The notes beneath the pieces are model-generated. The model was not told where the DNA came from. It saw only the letters and a program-made list of their open reading frames with translations, and did not search any database. This document shows, one piece after another, positions 15,873 to 24,710 of a stretch of 64,000 nucleotides of DNA. The position numbers were made by a program, and so were the translations under genes. Source of the stretch: Actinoplanes derwentensis (GTDB lineage: Bacteria > Actinomycetota > Actinomycetes > Mycobacteriales > Micromonosporaceae); the NCBI RefSeq assembly GCF_900104725.1, contig NZ_LT629758.1, positions 6,441,001 to 6,505,000 on the forward strand, read 5' to 3'. Position 1 is the stretch's first letter. Each line of letters opens with the position of its first letter.

Positions 15873-18800
15873 TCAGTCGCCCTTCGGCCTCTCCACCGGG
15901 GTCCTCGGAGCAGCCTTCGGCTCAGCCCTCACGTCAGCCTTCGGCTCGATCTCTCGGTCAGCCTTCGGCTCGATCTTTTGGGCGGTTTTCGGCTCGGGCG
16001 TTTCGGTTGGGGACTTGGTCTGGCCTGAAACCGTTCGGCGGCGGCGCCGGTCAGTGCTCTTGGCCAGTAGTTCGGCCGCTTCCTCCCGGTAGTCGCGAGC
16101 ACGGCCGGCCTTTGTCTCCTCATTCGAACGGGCGACCACCGACTCCGCAGCCTTGATCCAGGCGGCTGGGGTACGCCGCACACCGGGAACCGGCCGGGGA
16201 GGAGTCCCCTTCGCTGCGGTACGACCCGGCAAACGGCCGTCACCCTTCGGTCCGGGCCGCTTCGTCAGCCCGCCTGCGGCATCTGTTTTGGCCTGTTCCT
16301 CCAACGCCGCGGTCTTGCCCCTTGCCGCTCCTGCCACGGTCACCTCGGCGTCCGGGGTCTTTGCCGCGGCGGCCCCGCTGTTGCTTGTCGCGGCAGCAGC
16401 CGCATTGACGACCGGTGCGGGCGGCGCCTCACTAACGACCGGTGCGGGAATCGCCTCGTCGCCGACCGGCACAGACGTTGCACCTTTGCCGGCTGCCGTG
16501 GGAGTAACAGGCTCGCTGCGGGCCGGCACGGACGTGACCGGGCCGCCTGTCGCACTCGTGGTGGACGGTTCGCTGGCGGGCCGCGTGGTCGCACCCTTCG
16601 TGGGAGTCAGCGCACGTCCCGTTCTCGGATTGGGGGACGTCGTCTCCGCAGTGTGGGTGGAGACGGGACCTTCGCTGGTGGTTTCGGCTCGGGGATTTCC
16701 GATGACCTCAGCAGGACGAGTCTCCGTGTCAGCGGGACTGAGCTCGGCCGGACCCTTCTCGGTCGTCTCGGTCTCAGTGGGACGCTTCTCCGCCGATGGG
16801 CGCTTGTCCTGCGCTGGAATCGCGTCTCTGGCCGGCTCTCCGATCGGGGGCCAGACCGGCAGGGCCGCCGTGTCCTGGTCATCGGAACTGGTATCGGGAG
16901 TCGACGCCGAACCCGCACCACCAACGGGAGCATCGGATACCGCTCGGGTGGCAGCGGCGGGTTCGGGCCGGGCGGTGCGTTCGGCTCTGGTGGTAGAGGC
17001 TGTCGACTCGGGAGAAGTGGCGGGAGTCGCCTCCTTACCGTCACGCTCCGGGGAGGCGCTGACTGCGGTCGGCGCGGTGGCGGTCGGCGACGGGTGGGAC
17101 TTTCGTGGGGGGCCGAGCCGGGTGATCGCGGTGGCCGTCCAGTCGGTTGCGGCTGGGCCGGTGTGCAGGGCAACCCGGGAGACGACCTGGTCAGCCTTCG
17201 AGGCGTTGGGTGCCTTCCGGACGTTGGATGCCTTCGGGGCGTTGGGCTTGCTGGGCCCGGGCCTCGGGGCGGCGTTGGGAGCTTCGGTCGTCGGGGCGGG
17301 AGTCGCCGGCACCGCTGGGGTGGCCTTGTCGGCAGCTACCGGGCCGACTTTCTGATCCGGGGTGGTTGTGGGTGGGGCGGGGACTTTGTGGGGGCCGCTG
17401 TTGGCACGGCGGGGGGCGGCGATCGGGGTCGCGGCCGCCGGTGTGTTTCGGTTGCCCGGCTGGGTGGGGGTGAATTTGCCGGCGTTTCGGCGGGCTGCCT
17501 CGGCCAGGCGGGCGGCGGCTCGGGCTTCGGTCTGGCGGGCGCGTTCGGGGGCGGTGGCCGCTACCCAGGCGCCGACCGCGGTGGCGCGGAACTCCGGCAT
17601 GTCGCTGTTCGCCGGGCGATGATCGGTGCGGCGGGTCTGGGTGGGGCCGGCCGATAGCCCGGAGAGCGCCGGCGTGTCGCCGATCAGGCTCAGCGGACGG
17701 CCCGGCTCGGGGGTACGTGCTCCGGGCGGAGCACTCCGACCAGACACGGAATCTGCGGAGATCCCGGTGGACGACACATCGGCGAGTGATCCGGCCGGGC
17801 CGCCCACGAAGGAACCGCCGGGAAGGCCCGATGCGGTTGAGGTGGAGCCCGGAACGGGGCCCTCGGGTGAAGCCGTGGCCGGGCGCGGGGATGGCCCGGG
17901 GAAACCTGCGGATGGCGTGGGAGCGAGGCTTGCACCGACGAGGGTGCCCGCCGGGTGGCCGGCGCCGGTGGTGCGCACCGGTGAACCGTCGACCGGGTGG
18001 TGCGGGGGCCAGTCGAACTGGGGCAGGGCCGGTGGCCGGGAGCGTCCGTCCGCCGAGTTCCGCGGGTGACCGTCCGCGACGGCCGGCAAAGGCCGCGCGG
18101 GGAACGGCCTGGGACGGCTGTCGGCAAGGGATCGGGGGCGGTGGGCGCCTCCGCTGCGATTGCCGGAATCACCGGGTTGGCCGGAATCACCGGGGTAGCC
18201 AGTGAGACCGGAATATTCGGGGTAGCCGGGAAGGCCGGGCTTGTTACCGGGATGGTGGAGGCCGGGCAGCGGGAGGGGCGCGCCGATGGCGTGCATGAGT
18301 TCGGGGACCTGGCTGGGTTCGACGACGTAGACGACTTCGCGGCGCCGGGCGGGCCAGGTCAGGATGACGATGCCGGCCATCAGCAGGAGGGTGCCGAGGG
18401 TGAGCAGGCCCCAGGTGCCGGTGTTGAGCCAGCCGGGGCGTACTTCGGCGATGGCGGCCAGGCGGACGACGGGGGCGCCGCGCGGGTGCATCAGGACGAG
18501 ACTGTACGGGCGGTCACCGAGTGCGCCGGGGCTGACGCTGAGTCGGCCGGTGCCTTTGGTGGTCCAGATGTCCTGCATGCCGGGGGCGCCGGCGGGGATG
18601 CCGCGGCCGCCTTGCCGGACGGTGGTGACGGGCAGGATCCCGGTGCCGATGTCGACGGCGTCGACCCGGCTGTACGGGGTTCCGGCCAGGTATCGGGCCA
18701 CCTGTTCGCTGGGGGCGATGCCGAGGAAGGCCTGGCCGTCGGCGGTGACTGCGGAGAGCCGCAGCTGGGTGCCGTTGATCCGGGCGAAGGGGACGTCGTC

Positions 18801-18989
18801 GCGCAGGAGCCGGTCGATGTCGGGGACCACCACCGCGTACCCGGGCACGGTCAGTCTTTGGAGTTCGCCGGTGAAGGCGCCTCCGGGGTCGCGGTGCTGC
18901 ATGACCACCCACAGGCCGCTGCCGGTGAGCAGCGCGGGCAGTCCGGTGGTCAGTAGCAGCATGCCGAGGATCGTGCGGAACACCCGCAT
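15873..18989 (-). CDS. Large membrane-anchored protein with an 800-residue low-complexity tail
   Basis: A 1038-residue protein of unknown function. A first membrane helix spans about residues 7-30 and a second about 190-212. The segment between them (about 31-189) is a compact, probably extracellular domain. After the second helix the chain is almost entirely Pro/Ala/Thr/Ser-rich and must be disordered; the topology puts it in the cytoplasm. The C-terminus turns basic and charged, with repeats of E-P-K-A-D. GGGGAAAGAAC precedes the chosen ATG. The frame is unbroken and its third codon positions are GC-rich, so it is a real gene. No enzyme motif was found. It may be a scaffold; that is inference only. 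Confidence 0.75.
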   Translation of the reverse strand: MRVFRTILGMLLLTTGLPALLTGSGLWVVMQHRDPGGAFTGELQRLTVPGYAVVVPDIDRLLRDDVPFARINGTQLRLSAVTADGQAFLGIAPSEQVARYLAGTPYSRVDAVDIGTGILPVTTVRQGGRGIPAGAPGMQDIWTTKGTGRLSVSPGALGDRPYSLVLMHPRGAPVVRLAAIAEVRPGWLNTGTWGLLTLGTLLLMAGIVILTWPARRREVVYVVEPSQVPELMHAIGAPLPLPGLHHPGNKPGLPGYPEYSGLTGYPGDSGQPGDSGNRSGGAHRPRSLADSRPRPFPARPLPAVADGHPRNSADGRSRPPALPQFDWPPHHPVDGSPVRTTGAGHPAGTLVGASLAPTPSAGFPGPSPRPATASPEGPVPGSTSTASGLPGGSFVGGPAGSLADVSSTGISADSVSGRSAPPGARTPEPGRPLSLIGDTPALSGLSAGPTQTRRTDHRPANSDMPEFRATAVGAWVAATAPERARQTEARAAARLAEAARRNAGKFTPTQPGNRNTPAAATPIAAPRRANSGPHKVPAPPTTTPDQKVGPVAADKATPAVPATPAPTTEAPNAAPRPGPSKPNAPKASNVRKAPNASKADQVVSRVALHTGPAATDWTATAITRLGPPRKSHPSPTATAPTAVSASPERDGKEATPATSPESTASTTRAERTARPEPAAATRAVSDAPVGGAGSASTPDTSSDDQDTAALPVWPPIGEPARDAIPAQDKRPSAEKRPTETETTEKGPAELSPADTETRPAEVIGNPRAETTSEGPVSTHTAETTSPNPRTGRALTPTKGATTRPASEPSTTSATGGPVTSVPARSEPVTPTAAGKGATSVPVGDEAIPAPVVSEAPPAPVVNAAAAATSNSGAAAAKTPDAEVTVAGAARGKTAALEEQAKTDAAGGLTKRPGPKGDGRLPGRTAAKGTPPRPVPGVRRTPAAWIKAAESVVARSNEETKAGRARDYREEAAELLAKSTDRRRRRTVSGQTKSPTETPEPKTAQKIEPKADREIEPKADVRAEPKAAPRTPVERPKGD

Positions 18990-19113
18990 GTTCTTTCCCC
19001 CTTCACGGGCCATACTGCGCAGACCATACAGAGGCAAATAACACCAAAGTGGTCAAATAGGGACGAGGTCCCCGATAGATACGCAGCAGGCCCAGCGAAG
19101 AGACCGGGGAAAG

Positions 19114-20769
19114 TCAGGCGACCTTCGCGGTCATGGTCAGCGTCTCCTGATCGATTTCGCTGGTACGGGCGGTGAACTTCAGCGTCCACTCCCCGGCGAA
19201 CGGCAGCTGGACGTCCCCGATCGCGTGGAAGTCGGTGATCCTCAGCAGCGGGACCTCGATGTTCTCCAGGCCCTTCTCGGCCAGCGAGGCGGTCGCCTTC
19301 CACTCGACGACGGGCAGCGGCTTGCTGTCCAGTGTGTAGGCGTACAGATGGATCGAATTGTTTCCGACCGTCGCCGGGAAGACGCTGACCTGGAGCGACA
19401 TGCTCTTGCCGGTCAGGGTCTCCTCGACGTTGGTGCTGACCGGGCCGGTCTCGGCGACCTGGGCGGTGCGCGGCGGCGGCTCCTGCACCAGGAGCGACGT
19501 GATCCCCAGGATGACCGCGGTGATCGCCAGCTCGGCCAGCACCACCCGGCGCAGTGGGCCGGGAGTCTGGGCGGCGGCCCGCTTCTTGACCAGCTGGCGG
19601 GACCAGGCGGCGACCCCGATGACGACGGCCGCGAGCCCGACCTTGGCCAGGATCATCCGCCCGTACGTGCTGTTGATCAGACCGTCGAACGTCGACACCT
19701 CGATCAGCGCCTGCACGGTCCCGGCGAAGATCAGCACCCCGACCGAGGTCATCGCCCAGCGTGACCAGATCGGCAGGATCGCGCCGAGTTCACGCGCGTT
19801 GGCCCGGGGCAGCAGGAAGCCGAAGAGCATCACCAGACCGCCCACCCAGACCGCTGCCGCCGCCAGGTGCAGGGCGTCGATCACGACTGACACTCCAGCC
19901 ACCGGCGAAGCGGTCGGGTGCCCGGTCAACGGCCAGGTCGCGAGGGCCGCCACGCCGAGCACCCCGAGCAGCGCCAGGTCGAGTTTCGAGTCACTGCCAC
20001 CGGTCCCGGTCAGCAGCGGCCGGAGCAGGAAGGCGGCGGCCACGATCACGCCGAGGCGGACCAGCATGACCGCGCCGAAGGTACTGCCGAGCACATCCCG
20101 GATGTCACTCGGCGCGACGTCGAAGAGGCCGGTGCCGAGCGTGTACGGCGCCTGCAGCCACAGGCCGAGCAGGGTGCTGCCGGCCACCAGGCCGATGCCG
20201 GTCCAGACCAGCCGGCCGGGGCCACGACGGTCCAGCCGGTGCGGCCACAGCAGTGCCAGCACCAGGACCGGGCCGACCAGCAGGACCAGTCCCGCGTACC
20301 CCAGGTATTTGGCGATCGGGATCATCGCTTTGACGACCGGGTCCACGGTGGCCTCGGAGATGCCCTCGGCGGTCGGCGGAGTGGAGGCCGCGCCGACCGA
20401 ATAGGTGATCACACCAGCGACCGGGTGACTGTCGGCCGAGGTGACCCGGTAGCTGATCAGGTACGTCCCCCGGCCGCCGCCGGTGCGCAGCGGGACCGTC
20501 ACCTCGGCGCCACTGACCGACGGGTCGCCTTGATCGGCGCGGGAACCGTCCGGGGCGAGCACCTGGATCTTGCCGGAGATCAACTGGACCGACTCGCTGA
20601 ACGAGAGCGTGACCCGGTTGGGGGCGTCCGGGACGACCGAGTTGTTGGCCGGGTCACTGGCCACCAGGGCGGCGTGCGCGCTGGCCGGGGCCGCGGCCAG
20701 CAGCGATCCGAACAACCCGAACAGTAGTCCCACCAGCACGGCTAGTGCCCGGCGTCGGTCCACGGTCAT
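19114..20769 (-). CDS. CopC-CopD fusion, copper transport/resistance protein
   Basis: A 551-residue membrane protein. The signal peptide ends ...PASA and the mature chain would begin HAALVASDPA, with the N-terminal His that CopC uses for Cu(II). The CopC beta-barrel follows (about residues 32-130), with a second site in DSHPVAG. Eight or so membrane helices of the CopD family (about 155-430) come next, then a soluble C-terminal domain (about 440-551). This YcnJ-like architecture imports or handles copper at the cell surface. I chose ATG 20769 because AGGG lies at proper distance; ATG 20778 is possible. It is divergent from an ECF sigma gene, with 65 bp between them. Confidence 0.9.
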   Translation of the reverse strand: MTVDRRRALAVLVGLLFGLFGSLLAAAPASAHAALVASDPANNSVVPDAPNRVTLSFSESVQLISGKIQVLAPDGSRADQGDPSVSGAEVTVPLRTGGGRGTYLISYRVTSADSHPVAGVITYSVGAASTPPTAEGISEATVDPVVKAMIPIAKYLGYAGLVLLVGPVLVLALLWPHRLDRRGPGRLVWTGIGLVAGSTLLGLWLQAPYTLGTGLFDVAPSDIRDVLGSTFGAVMLVRLGVIVAAAFLLRPLLTGTGGSDSKLDLALLGVLGVAALATWPLTGHPTASPVAGVSVVIDALHLAAAAVWVGGLVMLFGFLLPRANARELGAILPIWSRWAMTSVGVLIFAGTVQALIEVSTFDGLINSTYGRMILAKVGLAAVVIGVAAWSRQLVKKRAAAQTPGPLRRVVLAELAITAVILGITSLLVQEPPPRTAQVAETGPVSTNVEETLTGKSMSLQVSVFPATVGNNSIHLYAYTLDSKPLPVVEWKATASLAEKGLENIEVPLLRITDFHAIGDVQLPFAGEWTLKFTARTSEIDQETLTMTAKVA

Positions 20770-20834
20770 GCTTGGCATCCCTGCATGGTTCCAGATGATT
20801 ACCGGAGACTCCTGAGCGCGTACCATGACGCCTT

Positions 20835-21383
20835 GTGACGGCTGGTGAAGCGGAAACCGACGAGACCACCTCGCTGGCCCTGGCCGCCCGCGACGGTGAC
20901 CCGGCGGCGCAGGCCGCGTTCGTGCGCGCCACTCAGGCCGAGGTGTGGCGGTTCACCGCCGCCATCGTCGACCCGGGGGTGGCCGACGACCTGACGCAGG
21001 AGACGTTCCTGCGGGCGTTCCGGGCGCTCGACACGTTCGCCGGCCGGTCCAGTGTCCGCACCTGGCTGCTCGGCATCGCCCGCCGCACCTGCGCCGACCA
21101 CCTGCGGTCGGTGGTGCGCCGCCGCCGCCTCGACGCCCGGCTCGCCGCCCAGGCCGCCACCGAGCTGCCGGTGCCCGACCCGGCCCACCGGCTCACCACC
21201 GCCGACCTGCTCAGCCGGCTCAGCGACGAGCGCCGGACCGCGTTCCTGCTGACCCAGGTGCTGGGCCTGTCGTACGCGGAGGCGGCCGAGGTCGAGTCCG
21301 TCCCGGTCGGCACGATCCGCTCCCGGGTGGCCCGAGCCCGCGACGAACTCATCACCGCCGTCGCCCAGGCCCGGGCGAGTTAG
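20835..21383 (+). CDS. ECF sigma factor, divergent from the copper gene
   Basis: A 182-residue sigma factor. Region 2 shows VWRFTAAIVDPGVADDLTQETFLRAFRAL and WLLGIARRTCADHLR. Region 4 shows LSDERRTAFLLTQVLGLSYAEAAEVESVPVGTIRSRVARARDEL. It starts at GTG 20835. The genes around it deal with copper and disulfide chemistry, and an ECF factor in M. tuberculosis (SigC) has been tied to copper, so control of this group is a reasonable guess. No anti-sigma gene follows; the next gene is a small DoxX/MauE membrane protein, which is the nearest candidate partner. Confidence 0.9.
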   Translation: MTAGEAETDETTSLALAARDGDPAAQAAFVRATQAEVWRFTAAIVDPGVADDLTQETFLRAFRALDTFAGRSSVRTWLLGIARRTCADHLRSVVRRRRLDARLAAQAATELPVPDPAHRLTTADLLSRLSDERRTAFLLTQVLGLSYAEAAEVESVPVGTIRSRVARARDELITAVAQARAS

Positions 21384-21467
21384 CCGCTTAACTGCTGAGA
21401 CCAGGATCACCCGGAGACAATGGCGGGGAACCGGAGGACCGGGACCGTCGACTAACCGGGCGTGACC

Positions 21468-21935
21468 ATGGAAACCGTATGGCCGTGGCTGCGTACCGCG
21501 GCTCGGCTCGGCCTCGCGGCCGTCTGGCTCGTCGCCGGGAGTCTCAAGGTCGGTGACCTTGCGGAGTCGGCGCGGGCTGTCAACGCTTACCAGGTGATGT
21601 CGTACGACACCGCGAAGATGGTTGGCGCGGTCCAGCCGTTCCTGGAGATCGCCGTCGGGCTGCTTCTGCTGATCGGGCTGTCGACCCGGCTGACCGCGAT
21701 CATCTCCGCAGTGCTGATGACGGTCTTCATCGCCGGCATCGTCTCGGCTTGGGCTCGTGGGCTGCGGATCGACTGCGGCTGTTTCAGTTCCGGTGGTGAG
21801 CTGGCCGCCGGCACCGGCACCGCGTACGGCCTCGACATCGCCCGTGACCTGGCTTTCCTGGCACTCTCCGGACTGTTGGTGTGGCGTCCCCGCACCCGGT
21901 TCTCTCTGGACGGCCTGCTGATGGGGGAACGATGA
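21468..21935 (+). CDS. DoxX/MauE-family redox membrane protein
   Basis: A 155-residue protein with four membrane helices. The signature D-C-G-C-F at about residues 104-108 is typical of MauE-like proteins that feed electrons to disulfide reactions outside the membrane. The helix starts (LRTAARLGLAAVWLVAGSLKV) match the DoxX/MauE fold. An in-frame GTG at 21462 is an alternative start. Its stop overlaps the start of the DsbA-like gene by 4 bp (ATGA), so the two products are likely partners: a membrane reductant or oxidant and a thioredoxin-fold enzyme. Confidence 0.85.
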   Translation: METVWPWLRTAARLGLAAVWLVAGSLKVGDLAESARAVNAYQVMSYDTAKMVGAVQPFLEIAVGLLLLIGLSTRLTAIISAVLMTVFIAGIVSAWARGLRIDCGCFSSGGELAAGTGTAYGLDIARDLAFLALSGLLVWRPRTRFSLDGLLMGER

Positions 21936-22660
21936 GCAAGGACAACAAGAAGGCCCGGCAGGTCATCGCCGACCAGAAGGCCGTAGAGCGCCGCCGCACC
22001 GTCACCCTCTGGACCTCGGTCGCCGTGGTGCTGGTCCTGTTCGTCGCCGGGATGATCGGCTGGTCCCGGCTGGCCGGGACGGACGAGGGCACCCTGGTCA
22101 CGCCGGCCGCGGCGGTGGACGACGGCACCGCGTTCGCGACCGGCACCGGCGCGGTCGTCGTGGACGTCTACGAGGACTTCATGTGCCCGATCTGCGAGCA
22201 GTTCGAGACCGCCACCGGGGCGACGCTGAAGGAACTCGCCACAGCTGACAAGATCACGTTGCGGCTGCACCCGGTCGCGATCCTGGACGGGTACTCCAAC
22301 GGCACCGAGTATTCGACCCGGTCCGCCGGTGCGGCCGCGGCGGCCGCCGACGCGGGCAAGTTCACCGAGTTCCACGACGTCCTCTACGCCAACCAGCCCG
22401 CGGAGAACAGCGCCGGTCTCACCGACGCGAAGATGATCGAGCTAGCCGCCTCGGTGGGCCTGACCAGCGAGACTTTCGTCAAGGCCGTGAACGAGGGAAC
22501 CTACAAGGCGTGGGCGACCAAGGTGACCGAGATGTTCTCCGAGCGGGGCTACAACGGCACCCCGACGATCGTGATCGACGGCGAGCGGCTGACCGGGCCG
22601 AACGACACGGTGCCCAGCACCGAACTCGTCACCCAGACCATCGAGAAAGCGGCCGGGTGA
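21932..22660 (+). CDS. DsbA-family membrane-anchored thiol-disulfide oxidoreductase
   Basis: A 242-residue protein. A charged N-terminus (MSKDNKKARQVIADQKAVERR) leads to one membrane anchor (about residues 27-48), and the thioredoxin fold lies outside. The active site is D-F-M-C-P-I-C-E-Q-F near residue 85, and the cis-Pro segment is YNGTPTIVIDGE. It matches the Thioredoxin_4/DsbA group of actinobacteria that forms disulfides in secreted proteins. It overlaps its upstream DoxX/MauE neighbour (ATGA) and downstream membrane protein (GTGA) by 4 bp each, which suggests coupled synthesis. Confidence 0.92.
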   Translation: MSKDNKKARQVIADQKAVERRRTVTLWTSVAVVLVLFVAGMIGWSRLAGTDEGTLVTPAAAVDDGTAFATGTGAVVVDVYEDFMCPICEQFETATGATLKELATADKITLRLHPVAILDGYSNGTEYSTRSAGAAAAAADAGKFTEFHDVLYANQPAENSAGLTDAKMIELAASVGLTSETFVKAVNEGTYKAWATKVTEMFSERGYNGTPTIVIDGERLTGPNDTVPSTELVTQTIEKAAG

Positions 22661-23595
22661 CCCGTCTGCTCCTCTGGATCCTGGCCGTGGCCGGCGCGAC
22701 GATCGCGCCGGCCACGCCCGCGTTCGCACACGCCGGCGACACCGCCTCGGTCAGCCATTACCGGGTGGCCGTCACCGGGCTGAGCAGTCCCCTGACCGGC
22801 TTGACCGTCCGGGTGGTCGAGGGCGGCGCGCGCCTGGAACTCAGCAATTCCAGCGGCCGGACCATCGAGGTCCTGGGTTACTCCGGCGAGCCCTACCTCG
22901 AAGTGCGCCCCGACGGCACGTGGGAGAACGTGCACTCGCCGGCCACGTACGTCAATCAGACTCTCGGCGGTGGAACCGCCGTCCCGCCGGCCGCGAACCC
23001 CACCTCGGCCCCGGCCTGGCGCCGCGTCTCCGGCGACACCACGGTGCGCTGGCACGATCAGCGCACCCAGTGGAACGAGGCTCCCCGGACCGGCGACCGG
23101 CCGCAGCGGCTCCGCGAGTGGGCCGTGCCGCTGCGTGACCAGGTGCGCACCTTCGACATCCAGGGCACGCTCGACTACGAGCCGCCGCCGCTGGCCTGGG
23201 CGTGGTGGGCCGGCGCGGTCCTGCTGGGTCTCGCCGTGACGCTGGCGACGACGCGGTGGCCGAGGTCCGCCGGCCCGGTCGCGGCCGTCGCCGGTTCAAC
23301 CACGTTGGGGTACGTGGTGGCAGGCGCCCTCGACGGTGGCGGCTGGGCCGGAGTCCCGATCGTGGCCGGGCTGCTCGCCTGCGCGGCCGTGTACCGGCCC
23401 CCGCCGTTCTTTCTGACACTCGCCGGTTTTGTCCTCGCCGCGTTCGCCGGCTTCGGCAGCGCCGACGTCTTCTTCGCCGCCGTCGTCCCGTCCGCGGGTC
23501 CGGGCTGGTTCGCCCGGCTGGCCGTGGCGGTCGCGATCGGCGCCGGTGCCGGTCTGGCTCTCACCGGTGTCCTCCGGCTCCGCGCCGCGGTCTGA
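22657..23595 (+). CDS. Membrane protein with an extracellular N-terminal domain and mature N-terminal His
   Basis: A 312-residue protein starting at GTG 22657, overlapping the DsbA gene by 4 bp. The signal peptide ends ...TPAFA, so the mature protein would begin HAGDTASVSHYR. A beta-rich extracellular domain (about residues 25-190) is followed by four or five membrane helices (about 190-312). I do not recognise a named family. Like CopC, it would expose an N-terminal His, and His also occurs in SHYR, so copper binding is possible. The operon context (DsbA, DoxX, ECF sigma, CopCD) points the same way, but this is inference. Confidence 0.75.
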   Translation: MTRLLLWILAVAGATIAPATPAFAHAGDTASVSHYRVAVTGLSSPLTGLTVRVVEGGARLELSNSSGRTIEVLGYSGEPYLEVRPDGTWENVHSPATYVNQTLGGGTAVPPAANPTSAPAWRRVSGDTTVRWHDQRTQWNEAPRTGDRPQRLREWAVPLRDQVRTFDIQGTLDYEPPPLAWAWWAGAVLLGLAVTLATTRWPRSAGPVAAVAGSTTLGYVVAGALDGGGWAGVPIVAGLLACAAVYRPPPFFLTLAGFVLAAFAGFGSADVFFAAVVPSAGPGWFARLAVAVAIGAGAGLALTGVLRLRAAV

Positions 23596-23622
23596 CCACA
23601 CCGGACGTCGCCGGCCTCCGGC

Positions 23623-23665
23623 GCGGTCAGACTCCAACCAGGTCGGACTCCGGCGGGGTCAGACT
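23623..23665. repeat. Three direct repeats of ggtcagactcc between convergent genes
   Basis: Copies at 23623-23633, 23639-23649 (one mismatch) and 23655-23665, spaced 16 bp. The upstream tctgacc at 23589-23595 pairs with the first copy, so the region can fold as a hairpin between two convergent genes. The last copy covers the Asp23 gene stop. Confidence 0.6.
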
Positions 23666-24030
23666 CCGGCGATGTCGTCGACGTTGACGTTGACGGCCAG
23701 GACGTTCAGGCCGTAACCCTGGAGGGCCTCGGTCACCTTCGCCTGGACCTCGGCGGTCACCTCGGCGACCACCCGGCCGGCCTCCAGCACCACGACCACG
23801 GTGACCGTGACGTCGTTGCCCACGACCTTGGCGGAGACGCCGCGGCTGCCGTCGCCGGCGGTGTCCAGGCCGACCCGGTCGAGGACGGTGTTGAAGAAGC
23901 GGGCCACGTCGCCACCGAGTTCGGCCACGCCGGGCACGGTCTTCGCGGCCGCGACGGTGATCTTCTCCACCACCTCGCCGGAGACCGTCGTCGTACTGGT
24001 CGGGATGGTGCCGTCCACAGGCTGGCTCAT
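23659..24030 (-). CDS. Asp23/Gls24-family envelope stress protein
   Basis: A 123-residue small cytoplasmic protein. Blocks typical of the family are TTVSGEVVEKITVAAAKTVPGVAELG near the N-terminus and a beta-hairpin with GNDVTVTVVVVLEAGRVV. Asp23 proteins bind near the membrane and respond to cell-wall stress. Only the portion from ATG 24030 has family similarity; the open frame upstream does not. It is convergent with the DsbA operon and has the AdoMet decarboxylase gene divergent at 24268. Confidence 0.88.
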   Translation of the reverse strand: MSQPVDGTIPTSTTTVSGEVVEKITVAAAKTVPGVAELGGDVARFFNTVLDRVGLDTAGDGSRGVSAKVVGNDVTVTVVVVLEAGRVVAEVTAEVQAKVTEALQGYGLNVLAVNVNVDDIAGV

Positions 24031-24267
24031 CGTCCTGATCTCCACTCTCGACGTGTCGGTGCGGGGAGCGTACTCAAGAACGTCCCGAGGCTGATACCCG
24101 GTGCGCAGAACCCACTGGTTTCCGTTCCCGGCAGCCATTTCGAGTGCCTGAAAACACCGGCGGGAATAGCCCGGAAAACGGAATCCATGGAAGTCGATAA
24201 TTGGCACTCCACGAAGCGTGAGCTATTGCTAACGTACGGTCATCGCCATTAGCTCCGGGAGGCCACC

Positions 24268-24690
24268 ATGGACCATTACGGTGACGAACTCACCCTCCGG
24301 CTATCCGGCCTCGCCGACACCCGGCTCCTCGACGACGATGCCGCGCTCACCCGTTTCATGCGGGACCTGGTCGACCGCATCGGCATGACCGTCATCGCCG
24401 GCCCGCTGGTCGCCACCGAGACCGGCCCGCCGGAGAAGGCCGGGAAATCGGCGGTCGTCATCCTCGCCGAATCACACGCGGCCATCCACACCTACCCGCA
24501 CCTGCGTGAGGTCTTCGTCAACATCTTCTCCTGCAAACCGTTCCGCGAGTCGGACGTGCTCGACGAATTCCACCGCCTGGTCGGCGACTACCGGATCACC
24601 GAGCACACCTTCAGCCGTCGCGGCGAGGAATGGCCCCGCGACCTCACTGCCGCCCGCCGTCTGTGGAGCGCCCAGCGGATTCCCGGATGA
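24268..24690 (+). CDS. speH: S-adenosylmethionine decarboxylase proenzyme (SpeH type)
   Basis: A 140-residue enzyme that makes decarboxylated AdoMet, the aminopropyl donor for spermidine. The self-cleavage site is A-E-S-H with Glu68-Ser69; Ser69 would become the pyruvoyl group. The following I-H-T-Y-P (processing His) and F-S-C-K (catalytic Cys) complete the signature. A good site (GGAGG) precedes the ATG. No spermidine synthase gene is nearby. Downstream lies a Bcp peroxiredoxin, close enough to share a transcript. Length is slightly above the bacterial mean of about 120-130. Confidence 0.85.
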   Translation: MDHYGDELTLRLSGLADTRLLDDDAALTRFMRDLVDRIGMTVIAGPLVATETGPPEKAGKSAVVILAESHAAIHTYPHLREVFVNIFSCKPFRESDVLDEFHRLVGDYRITEHTFSRRGEEWPRDLTAARRLWSAQRIPG

Positions 24691-24710
24691 TCCGCACTAT
24701 CGTCGGTCCC

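Noticed and set aside
16153..17657. Forward open frames opposite the 1038-residue protein
   Set aside because: Their repetitive Gly/Val or Arg/Gly composition mirrors the low-complexity sense gene; the reverse frame has signal-like helices and a ribosome site.
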